From Tahibacter soli (lineage in GTDB: Bacteria; Pseudomonadota; Gammaproteobacteria; Xanthomonadales; Rhodanobacteraceae): 64,000 bases of DNA. The notes beneath the pieces are model-generated. The model saw nothing but the letters and a program-made list of their open reading frames with translations, was not told the DNA's origin and ran no database searches. Location of the stretch: contig NZ_JAOVZO020000017.1 in assembly GCF_025717065.2 (NCBI RefSeq), positions 530,250 to 594,249 on the forward strand. The letters are read 5' to 3'. A program made the translations under genes and the position numbers. Positions 35,592-42,916 of the stretch are shown piece by piece. Position 1 is the stretch's first letter. Each line of letters starts with the position of its first letter.

Positions 35592-36466
35592 TGAATACGT
35601 GGCGAAAAATTCTACGCGGCGCCGCCGCCGCACTCGTCTTCGTGGCCGCGTCGGCCTGGGCGCAGCCGGTGCCCCAGCTGCCGGACTTCGTCTACCAGGG
35701 CCGGCTGACGCAGAGCGGCGCACCGGCGAACGGCAACTTCGACCTGACGTTTGCGCTCTTCACGCTGGCGAGCGGCGGCACGCAGGTCGGCGCGACCGTC
35801 GTGGAGAACGACTATCCGGTGACCGACGGCCTCTTCACCGTGTCGCTGAGCTTTCCCGGCGCATTCGCGGGCACGCAGCTGTTCCTGCAGGTGACGGTCG
35901 AAGGCACCGCGTTGTCGCCGCGCCAGGCCGTGGCGACGGCACCCGTCGCGCAGTACGCGCTGTCGGGCGTCATCGGCGGCGCCGCCGGCGGCGATCTTGC
36001 CGGCACGTATCCGAATCCGTCGATCGGTTTCGGCGCGGTGACGAACTCGAAGATCGCCGCCGGCGCCGTGACGAACAGCAAGCTCGCCGACGCGTCGGTC
36101 ACCGCGTTGAAGATCGCTACGGGTGCGGTCGGCACGTCGGAAATCGCGAACGGCGCCGTCGGCACGTCGCAGATCGCGAGCGACAGCATCACGCGCGGCA
36201 AGATCGCCGGCGGCTACTCGAACGGCGCGATCGCCGTGACGGTTGCCGGCAACGACTGCAACGAATACGACATCGGCGTGCCGGGCGCGCAGACGAACGA
36301 CATCGCGATCTTCAACCTGCAGGGCAGCGCGAACCTGCCGCCGAACATGTTCATCCAGGCGATCAAGGTGCCGTCCGCGGGCCTGGTGACGATACGCGCC
36401 TGCAACGTCGGATCGACCACGCAGTCGACCGGCGACATCGGTGTCTACGTGCTGACCTTGCGTTGA
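35591..36466 (+). CDS. Secreted protein with tail-fibre-like 'SKIA/GAV' repeats
   Basis: The start overlaps the previous stop (TGATG). The 291-residue product has a signal peptide (MNTWRKILRGAAAALVFVAASAWA) and an N-terminal beta domain beginning DFVYQGRLTQSGAPANG. It then has GDLAGTYPNPSIG followed by about six short repeats of the type GAVTNSKIAA / GAVGTSEIAN (residues 145-205), as in trimeric phage tail fibres and adhesins. The last ~85 residues form a beta-rich head. It is probably a secreted or surface fibre. It lacks the GFE-type C-terminal motif carried by its upstream neighbour. Confidence 0.8.
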   Translation: MNTWRKILRGAAAALVFVAASAWAQPVPQLPDFVYQGRLTQSGAPANGNFDLTFALFTLASGGTQVGATVVENDYPVTDGLFTVSLSFPGAFAGTQLFLQVTVEGTALSPRQAVATAPVAQYALSGVIGGAAGGDLAGTYPNPSIGFGAVTNSKIAAGAVTNSKLADASVTALKIATGAVGTSEIANGAVGTSQIASDSITRGKIAGGYSNGAIAVTVAGNDCNEYDIGVPGAQTNDIAIFNLQGSANLPPNMFIQAIKVPSAGLVTIRACNVGSTTQSTGDIGVYVLTLR

Positions 36467-36500
36467 CCGTGTTGCGCTGAGCGCTTCCGCGCAGCCGAAG

Positions 36501-36527
36501 GATACCGCGGCCTCGCGCCGCGGTATC
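36501..36527. terminator. Hairpin downstream of the repeat protein gene
   Basis: GATACCGCGG (36501-36510) and CCGCGGTATC (36518-36527) form a perfect 10 bp stem with a 7-nt loop, 34 bp after the stop codon. It lacks a T-run, so termination is possible but not certain. Confidence 0.45.
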
Positions 36528-36565
36528 AGTCGTTGCGCGAACGCCGTTTTCGTCGCAATCGGCCG

Positions 36566-37514
36566 ATGTCTTTCAACGCGATTGCGCGTCGACTGCGGGC
36601 CCTGCCAGGAGCCCGAACGATGCCGCGACACCCCGCTCCCTTCCGGCGCCGCCGCTGTTTCTCGTCGCCGGCGCGGCATCGGCGCAACTGCCCGATGTCG
36701 AACCGAACGTCGGCCTCAAGCGCCTTGACAGCGCCGGCCAGCTGGTCGGCGGGCACGTGCGCGCGCTCGCGCGCCAGGCCTGCAGCCGCATCCTCGTCGG
36801 CGGCGACTTCGTGCAGACCAGCACGGGCGTCGCGCGCACCGACATCCTGCGCCTGAAGCGCGACGGCACGCTCGACCCGGACTTCGAGGTCACGGTCAGC
36901 TCCAACGGCGCCACCGCGATCAACGCGATCGTCGTCGAAGGCGACTTCGTCTACGTCGGCGGGCGTTTCGAAAAAATCAACAACGTCGCGCGCAGCAACA
37001 TCGCCAAGCTCACGCACGACGGCACGGTCGTGGCGGCGTGGTCGGCCGACTGTCGGGCCGACCGACGTCGTGCACGCGATCGCGGCCGGCGGCGGCAAGG
37101 TCTGCGTCGGCGGCGATTTCAGCGCGCACGACCTGTGGGACGTCGGCCGGCTCGACGCCGCGACCGGCGCGATCGACCTCAACGGGAGGCCGCAGCCGAA
37201 CACCGCCGTGCGCGCGCTCGAACTCGTCGGACCGTGGCTCTACGCGGGCGGCAGCTTCACCGGCACGACGCCGGCCGCGTACGCGCGCCTCACGCGTCGA
37301 CGCGGCGGGCATCGGCGCGATCGACGCGAACTGGCGCCCGGGCGCCGACGCGAACGTGCTGGCACTGTACGCGGACCGCGCCCGCGCGCGGCTGTACGTG
37401 GGCGGCGAATTCGCCGACGTCGCCGCGACGCGTCGCGACGGCCTCGCGCGTTTCGGGCAGATCGTCGACCCCGACGTGATTTTCGCCGACAGCTGGGAGA
37501 TCCAGAGGCGTTAG
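36566..37514 (+). pseudogene. Frame-broken secreted delta-60/beta-propeller repeat protein
   Basis: Coherent protein sequence continues through this region but changes frame at least three times. An N-terminus starting at ATG 36566 reads into a signal-like LFLVAGAASAQ only after a shift near 36620-36655. A run of delta-60 repeats (RILVGGDFVQTSTGVARTDILRLKRDGTLDPDF, YVGGRFEKINNVARSNIAKL) breaks near 37050 and resumes as VGPTDVVHAIAAGGGKVCVGGDF. A third change near 37290 leads into AAGIGAIDANWRPGADANVLALYADR and the end DPDVIFADSWEIQRR. The repeats are a beta-propeller fold of secreted proteins. Either the gene is decayed or the sequence contains indel errors; the intact repeats between the breaks suggest recent damage. 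The final IFADSWE is a variant of the shared C-terminal motif. Confidence 0.75.
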
Positions 37515-37585
37515 GGCGATCGCGCCTTGCGTTCGCGCGCGCGGCGCGGAACACTGCGCCGCGCATCGCAACCCCGGAGTCGAGC

Positions 37586-37933
37586 ATGAGTCATCAAGGC
37601 AGCTGTCATTGTGGAAAGATCGCATTCGAGTTCGACGGCGAGGTCGGCAAGGCGATCGAGTGCAATTGTTCGTTGTGCAGCCGTCGCGGCTACCTGCTGA
37701 CGTTCGTGCCGAGCGCGAACTTCACGCTCAAGACCGACGCTGAGAACCTGTCGACGTACCGGTTCAACAAGGAAGTGATCGCGCACCATTTCTGCGCGAC
37801 CTGCGGCTGCGCGCCGTTCGGCGAAGGCGCCGATCCGCAGGGCAACAAGATGTTCGCGGTGAACCTGCGCTGCGTCGAGGGCATCGATCCGGCCGGGCTG
37901 TCGGTCCAAAAGGTCGACGGGCGCAGCCGCTGA
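37586..37933 (+). CDS. GFA family protein (formaldehyde-activating-like, CENP-V fold)
   Basis: ATG 37586 follows CGGAG. The 115-residue protein has the zinc-binding layout of the GFA family: GSCHCGKIAFEF near the N-terminus, ECNCSLCSRRGYL (CxxC) and HHFCATCGCAPF (CxxCxC). Members are small zinc proteins named after glutathione-dependent formaldehyde-activating enzyme; most have no assigned substrate. It converges on the patatin gene (3 bp gap). Confidence 0.93.
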   Translation: MSHQGSCHCGKIAFEFDGEVGKAIECNCSLCSRRGYLLTFVPSANFTLKTDAENLSTYRFNKEVIAHHFCATCGCAPFGEGADPQGNKMFAVNLRCVEGIDPAGLSVQKVDGRSR

Positions 37934-37936
37934 TTC

Positions 37937-38926
37937 TTAGCCGAACCAGCCGCGCCGCGCGGGATCGGCGGCGCGGACTTCCAGCCACGCCTGCGCCCGC
38001 TCGCGCCCGAGCTCGCGCAGGCGCTGCAAGAATGCCGCGTGGGTATTGAGCGGCGTACGCGCCGCGCCCGCGCCGAACGATTCCTCGGGCTCCACCAGGT
38101 GCAGCTGCAGGCCGCGCAGGCGCCGGCCGAGCCAGGCGACCGGCATCGTGCCGTCGAGGTTCTGCCGCGCGCGGCGCAGCATCGCCACTTCGCGCAGGAA
38201 CGTCGTCGAGAAGCCGAGTTCGGCCACGCGCGCGGCGATCTCGCGCGCGCTCGTCGGCACGAGCGCGTGTTCGCGCGGCTGCACCAGCACGCACAGCACG
38301 TCGCGGCTCGCGCATTCGTACACGAGCGGTTCGAGCGCGGGATTGCCGGCGTAGCCGCCGTCCCAGTAGGCCTCGCCGTCAATGACCACGGGCGCGAACA
38401 ACTGCGGCAGGCACGTGGAGGCGATGAGCGCGTCTTCGTCGAGCCGCGCGTTGTCGAACAATACGAGCGCGCCGTCGCGTACGCGCGTGGCGGCCACGAA
38501 CAGCTTGAACGGCGCTTGCCGGCGCAGGCGCTCGAAGTCGAACAGCCGCGCGACGATCGCGCGCAGCGGATTGATGCCGAGCGGATTGATCGTCGTCGGC
38601 GCGAAATGCCGCGACATGCCGGCGAGCCACGATTGCAGTCCGAGTCCGGCCGGCCCCGCGAACGCCCATTGCAGCATGCCGTTCTGGTGCGCGACGGCGT
38701 CCCAGAGCGCGGCGAGCGTCGCGCGCGCGCCGTCGCGGCCGTCCTCGATCCACCCTTGCGCGAGCGCGACCGCGTTCATCGCGCCGCTGCTCGTCGCGCT
38801 GATCGCTTCGATCGACAGCGCGGGCTCTTCGAGCAGGCGGTCGAGCACGCCCCAGGTGAACGCGCCGTGCGCGCCGCCGCCTTGCAGCGCGAGCGCCAAT
38901 GTCAGATCGCGGGCGAGCGTAGCCAT
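37937..38926 (-). CDS. Patatin-like phospholipase
   Basis: ATG 38926 (MATLARDLTLALALQGGGAHG) is preferred because GGGAHG usually lies within the first ~20 residues; a longer start at 38962 is possible. The 329-residue protein has the oxyanion GGGAHG (16-21), the nucleophile elbow A44-T-S46-S-G48 (first Gly of GxSxG replaced by Ala), and DGG in YWDGGYAGNP, which supplies the catalytic Asp. It is a cytoplasmic lipid acyl hydrolase of the RssA/patatin type without signal peptide. Substrate unknown. Confidence 0.93.
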   Translation of the reverse strand: MATLARDLTLALALQGGGAHGAFTWGVLDRLLEEPALSIEAISATSSGAMNAVALAQGWIEDGRDGARATLAALWDAVAHQNGMLQWAFAGPAGLGLQSWLAGMSRHFAPTTINPLGINPLRAIVARLFDFERLRRQAPFKLFVAATRVRDGALVLFDNARLDEDALIASTCLPQLFAPVVIDGEAYWDGGYAGNPALEPLVYECASRDVLCVLVQPREHALVPTSAREIAARVAELGFSTTFLREVAMLRRARQNLDGTMPVAWLGRRLRGLQLHLVEPEESFGAGAARTPLNTHAAFLQRLRELGRERAQAWLEVRAADPARRGWFG

Positions 38927-38971
38927 GCGTCGATCATGGCGCAGGTTTGCGCAACGCAGCAAACCGCGACG

Positions 38972-40198
38972 CTACGATTTCGCGACGGTTTCCTTGAACG
39001 GATTGCGCTGCGGCGCCTCGTGCGGCGCCACGCGCGCGAAGATTTCGCGCACGAGCGCGTTGACCGCCGGCACGCGATGGCGCAGCCACACGTGGCTCGA
39101 ATGCGCGGTTGCGCCGAGCGACGCCTTCGGTTCCATCGCGGTACGGCCGAAGCTGAGTTCAGTGCAGCGCAGCTCGATCGCGTCTTCCACGAGCGTCTGC
39201 AACAAGCGCAGATACAGCGGCACGTTCGCGTTCACGGCGTAGTCGAAGCCGACGTAATAACCGAGCGCGCGCTCGCCGTCCTTGATCGTCGTGATGAAGC
39301 CGACGATGGTCTCGTCGTTGCGGATCAGCGTGCAGCGGAAGCGGTCGGCACCGGCCAGGCGCGCGAGCGCGCCGAAATAGCCGGGCGGCAGCGCCGACAG
39401 CCGCGTGCCGGCGCGGCTTTCGACTTCGCCGTACAGCGCGTGCAGCCGCGCGTCGTGCAGGGTCGCGTCGGCGTTGCGCTCGACGCGGTAGCCCGCGTCG
39501 TCGACCGCCTTGACGATCTTCTTCGCCTTGCTGCGATAGTTCGACGTGAGATCGGCGAGATAGTCGTCGAAGTGCCGCCAGTGCGCGCGGATCGGCATCG
39601 CCATCTCGGCTTCCGTCTGCATCGGCCGATAGCTGAAGTCGCGCAGCGGCTGCGCGGCGGACGAACGCGCGTCGTCGAGATCCTTGATCATCACGTAGTC
39701 GATCTGCCCGTGCAGGCGATCGGCGCGGCGAATGCGGTACAGCGCTTCGGCGACGCCGTGCCATAGCGTGCCGGGGTCGACGTCCGGCGCGAACGCGAGC
39801 CCGTGAAAGCCGCTCGACACGAGCGAGCCGCACACGAGGAGGCGCGTCTTTATGCGATCGAGCGCGTTCTTGCGCACGCGTGAATCGGGCAGGTTGGCGA
39901 GCTGGCTGCCGCGCACCTCGAGCACCTGCGCCGCGAGCGCGACGATCGGTGCTCCGTCGCGGTAGACGAGCGCGTAGCGCTGCTGCATGCCGTTCGGCGC
40001 GTGCGTTTCGAGCAGGCGGCGATAGTCGCGCGACATGAAGAACGACGCGTCGCGCGCGAGGCTGTCCCAATGCGCACCGTTCAAGAAGTCGACGCGATCG
40101 GCGAGCGCGCACGACAGGCCGCTCGGTGTCGCGCGCTTGTCGTGACGGCCGATCGCGGCCTTGACGTTGTCGACCGCGCGCTGTAATCCCTTGGCCAT
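38972..40198 (-). CDS. FemAB-like / GNAT-fold acyltransferase
   Basis: Start ATG 40198 (MAKGLQRAVDNVKAA). The 408-residue protein is a double-GNAT-fold acyltransferase of the peptidogalycan biosynthesis/FemAB-like type: residues 40-200 and 220-400 each have the mixed alpha/beta pattern, with FRCTLIRNDETIVGFITTIKDGERALGYYVGFDY as the acetyl-CoA-binding-like core and the terminal LSFGRTAMEPKASLGATAHSSHVWLRHR typical of this family. These enzymes transfer acyl or aminoacyl groups; the acceptor is unknown. It is divergent from the secreted protein gene at 40292. Confidence 0.82.
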   Translation of the reverse strand: MAKGLQRAVDNVKAAIGRHDKRATPSGLSCALADRVDFLNGAHWDSLARDASFFMSRDYRRLLETHAPNGMQQRYALVYRDGAPIVALAAQVLEVRGSQLANLPDSRVRKNALDRIKTRLLVCGSLVSSGFHGLAFAPDVDPGTLWHGVAEALYRIRRADRLHGQIDYVMIKDLDDARSSAAQPLRDFSYRPMQTEAEMAMPIRAHWRHFDDYLADLTSNYRSKAKKIVKAVDDAGYRVERNADATLHDARLHALYGEVESRAGTRLSALPPGYFGALARLAGADRFRCTLIRNDETIVGFITTIKDGERALGYYVGFDYAVNANVPLYLRLLQTLVEDAIELRCTELSFGRTAMEPKASLGATAHSSHVWLRHRVPAVNALVREIFARVAPHEAPQRNPFKETVAKS

Positions 40199-40291
40199 GA
40201 CGATCTCGCGAGTGAGGTTGCGCCGATGGTAGCCAAACCCCGCGCGGCGTGCCGACGCGTGGAAACACTTCCACATCACGTCGGAGGTTCC

Positions 40292-41011
40292 ATGCGCTAC
40301 GCATTCGCAGTCGGCCTGCTGTTCGGAACGTTCGCGGCGAGCGCCGTCGCGCAGGAAGAAAAGCTCGAAACGATCGTCGTCACCGGTTCGCGCCTCAGCT
40401 ATCGCGATCTGCTCGACACGCCGGCCGTGTCGATCCGCCGGCCTGGCGACTATCTCCTGCTCGGCGTCACGCTCGTCAACGACACGCGCAACGAAACCGC
40501 GCGGCACGACGAGATCTACGCGACGATCCGCAAGATGGCCGCGACCGCCGGCAAGCGTTTCGATCTCGTCTACGGCGATACGTTTCTTACCGTGATCGGC
40601 GGCGCCGGCGACGACAAGATGCCGCTCGGCAAAGACGACAAGCGCCCCGACGTCAATCGCGCGCAGCTGTTCGTGCGCGCCTCGATCGGCGGCGATCCGT
40701 CGCGCGCCGAGGCGCTGACGCGCGACCTGCGCGAATTCGTCGCGAAAGCCGAGCGCGTCGGCCGCACCGAGATCGACGCCGACACCGAAACCGCGCTGAG
40801 CTTGACGCGCCCGGAGCGATTTCGCTACGACCTCGTCAAGGCGATCGCCGACGACACCGCGAAAGTGCGTGCCGAACTCGGCGCCGGCTGCGAGGTATCG
40901 ATCGAGGGCTTGAGCACGCGCATCGAATGGCAGCGCGTGTCGGCGTCCGAGCTGATGCTGTACATCCCGTACACGATGAAGATCGAGGGGTGCGGTCCGG
41001 CGAAGACGTAA
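40292..41011 (+). CDS. Secreted protein with TonB-box-like N-terminus, function unknown
   Basis: ATG 40292 has GGAGG at 40283-40287. The 239-residue product has a clear signal peptide (MRYAFAVGLLFGTFAASAVAQ). The mature N-terminus, EEKLETIVVTGSRLSYRD, is almost identical to the start of TonB-dependent receptors (TonB box ETIVVTG), yet no barrel follows. Residues 50-230 form a mixed alpha/beta domain (YLLLGVTLVNDTRNETARHDEIYATIRKM, VNRAQLFVRASI, ELMLYIPYTMKI). I do not recognise the domain. The stop codon is the first base pair step into the inverted-repeat element at 41011-41114. Confidence 0.78.
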   Translation: MRYAFAVGLLFGTFAASAVAQEEKLETIVVTGSRLSYRDLLDTPAVSIRRPGDYLLLGVTLVNDTRNETARHDEIYATIRKMAATAGKRFDLVYGDTFLTVIGGAGDDKMPLGKDDKRPDVNRAQLFVRASIGGDPSRAEALTRDLREFVAKAERVGRTEIDADTETALSLTRPERFRYDLVKAIADDTAKVRAELGAGCEVSIEGLSTRIEWQRVSASELMLYIPYTMKIEGCGPAKT

Positions 41012-41114
41012 AGACCGCGCCGCAGCGGCGAGCGACGCCTCTAAGGGAAGCGGGCGGAGGGTCGTCGGTTGCTTCCCGTCGTCGTTCGGGCCGGGTCCGC
41101 TGCGGCGCGGTCTT
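41011..41114. repeat. Nested inverted-repeat element (104 bp) with 18 bp arms
   Basis: AAGACCGCGCCGCAGCGG (41011-41028) is perfectly inverted at 41097-41114. Within the 68 bp core, GGGAAGC (41045-41051) pairs with GCTTCCC (41071-41077). The left arm begins on the last base of the preceding stop codon. The structure could terminate or stabilise that transcript, or be a miniature palindromic mobile element; there is no T-run. The remaining 140 bp up to the next gene show nothing further. Confidence 0.55.
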
Positions 41115-41254
41115 GAGCCAAGGACGGAAAGCAATGCGGAAAGCTGGCACAGCCATGGCTTGCAGTGCCGCGCAATCCCTGCGTGCGAGGAATCGCACGG
41201 TCGCGACAGCTAGGGATGCCGTCGCGGAGGCGACGTGCGACTTGGGGAGTGCGC

Positions 41255-42916
41255 ATGGACATTCGCCGGCTCGTCGTTGCCGTTGGTTGGGTCTGGAGTT
41301 TCGCTATCGGCATGCCGGCGATCGCCGGCGATCGCGAAAAGGCGGCAGGTGACTGCGCGGTCGCGCTGTTGTGTTCGGAGAGCGAAAAAGCCGACGTAGC
41401 GTCGACATGCCTGGGCGAGTTCCCGACGTTCGCGGAGGGTTGCCGCTCGACGCTCGGCGAGTTCGCCGAACGCGACAAGGGTGCGACCGATGTCAGCCGC
41501 GCTTTGTCCGCGATCACGTCGAGCAGTCCGGAACGGCGCGATGTCGCGCTCGCGTCGCACTGCGACGTCGGTAGCGACTGCGCGCGCGTACTCGATGTCG
41601 CCGAGCCGAAGCCGTTGCTGCGATTCGTCGAAAATCAGTGCCGGAACATCGATGCGGCGATCTGGCGCCGCCGCGCCGGCCTGGATCCGCATGCGCCGGA
41701 CGAATCGACGCTGCGGCGCTGCGCGCTCGCCGTCAAGCGACTGGAGCGCGCGTCGACGCAGGCATCCTGGAGTCGTGCTCAACAGCAGCGCCGCGATGCG
41801 TTGATCGAACACTGTGCGGCTGTCGAAACGTGTCAGACCGGCGCGGCGGATCGTTGCGACGACCTGCCGCTCTGCGTGGCAGCCGTCCACAAAGCGACTT
41901 GCGACGGTATTTCCGGTTGCACGGACTGGTTTCGCAAACGCGCGAACGCGTGGCAGCGACAGCAGCAATTGGACGAACGCAACCTGCAGGAGCAGGAGCT
42001 CAAGCGCAAGCGGGAAACGGAGGCCGCCGCCGACCGGCTCGCCGAAGAACGCAGAGCGAACCGCGCGCAGCAGCTTGCGGAGTTCGTTGCGCAGGGTCAG
42101 TACGCGCGACGCACTGCATCTGAAAGGGAGAGTGCCGACCGATATCGCGAAGCCTACGAGCAGCAGGGCAGGCGACTGGCGGAGCTGACGGAACGCCAGA
42201 TCACTTCCCTGGGCGGCTCCTTCGACAGGTTGAACGACACATTCGGACGGATCGCCTCCGTGTTGGGCGCAACGAAGGATCCCTCCGGCGAAGTGCGGCC
42301 GCAGCTCGATCCCGATCAGCCGATCGACACGATCTATCCGACTGCGGAGAAGATCGAATATGCGATCGTGACGCTGCCCGATCCCCGCGTACCGCGGCAT
42401 CGACGCAGCTACGAGATGGCGTTGCGCGCGATGATCGCGGGCCTGGCCGACGACGACTACGTACTGGATCGCTACTATTTTCCGTGGCAGGACTACAGCG
42501 GAAAGCTGGCCGATGCGGGCGACCGCTGGACGTCGGCCGACCAGACCGACGATGGCAGGCACGGCGTGCTCGTGTTTCGCCGCGACAACTGGCGCACGTC
42601 CGCCGTCGGCTGCGGCAGGACGAGCGTGCGCGTGTTCTACGTCGTCGCCGAAACGGTGACCTATGGCGTGCAGAACAAGGCGATGCGCAATGCGCTCGTG
42701 CGCGCAGCCGACGAGGTGCTCGGCAATCCTGCGTATCCAAAAACTGCAAGCAAAGACAAAAGGATCGAAGCATCGCCCTGTGTGCCCGTCGACTCGCAAG
42801 TGGTGCACAGCTACCTCGATGTGCCGACAGTCGTCGGCGAGGCGATGTTTCGACCGGAAGAAAAAAACGGGACCATACGGTCTTCGTCGTCGGTCCGACG
42901 TTTTCGAGTTCGCTGA
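41255..42916 (+). CDS. Secreted Cys-rich/coiled-coil protein, zero-frame part of a frame-split gene
   Basis: ATG 41255 opens a signal peptide (MDIRRLVVAVGWVWSFAIGMPAIAG). The 553-residue zero-frame product has a Cys-rich region (27-230; pairs such as CAVALLC, HCDVGSDC, CDDLPLC, CDGISGC), a charged coiled coil (235-330) and an alpha/beta domain (345-530) beginning IDTIYPTAEKIEYAIVTLPDP and containing VLDRYYFPW and VFYVVAETVTYG. After codon 536 the frame ends in 16 unconserved-looking residues (NGTIRSSSSVRRFRVR). The -1 frame instead continues into the strand-like HTVFVVGPTFSSSLSS. I therefore think the natural product continues in the next frame (see 42862-42868). Codon third positions look more mixed than in neighbouring genes. 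I do not recognise a named family. Confidence 0.75.
   Translation: MDIRRLVVAVGWVWSFAIGMPAIAGDREKAAGDCAVALLCSESEKADVASTCLGEFPTFAEGCRSTLGEFAERDKGATDVSRALSAITSSSPERRDVALASHCDVGSDCARVLDVAEPKPLLRFVENQCRNIDAAIWRRRAGLDPHAPDESTLRRCALAVKRLERASTQASWSRAQQQRRDALIEHCAAVETCQTGAADRCDDLPLCVAAVHKATCDGISGCTDWFRKRANAWQRQQQLDERNLQEQELKRKRETEAAADRLAEERRANRAQQLAEFVAQGQYARRTASERESADRYREAYEQQGRRLAELTERQITSLGGSFDRLNDTFGRIASVLGATKDPSGEVRPQLDPDQPIDTIYPTAEKIEYAIVTLPDPRVPRHRRSYEMALRAMIAGLADDDYVLDRYYFPWQDYSGKLADAGDRWTSADQTDDGRHGVLVFRRDNWRTSAVGCGRTSVRVFYVVAETVTYGVQNKAMRNALVRAADEVLGNPAYPKTASKDKRIEASPCVPVDSQVVHSYLDVPTVVGEAMFRPEEKNGTIRSSSSVRRFRVR
42862..42868 (+). promoter_or_regulatory. A AAA AAC slippery heptamer (candidate -1 programmed frameshift site)
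   Basis: Codons GAA-AAA-AAC read in the zero frame contain the heptamer A AAA AAC in exactly the X XXY YYZ phase needed for tandem -1 slippage. The -1 frame begins CGG GAC CAT at 42868 and stays open for 766 codons. A weak stem (GGACC 42870-42874 with GGTCC 42892-42896) lies only 1 nt downstream, closer than the usual spacer. A homopolymer sequencing error or a genuine null mutation gives the same pattern. Confidence 0.55.

Noticed and set aside
42869..42897. Strong stimulatory pseudoknot after the slippery site
   Set aside because: Only a 5 bp stem with a spacer of 1 nt can be drawn; it is too close and weak to count as evidence for frameshifting.
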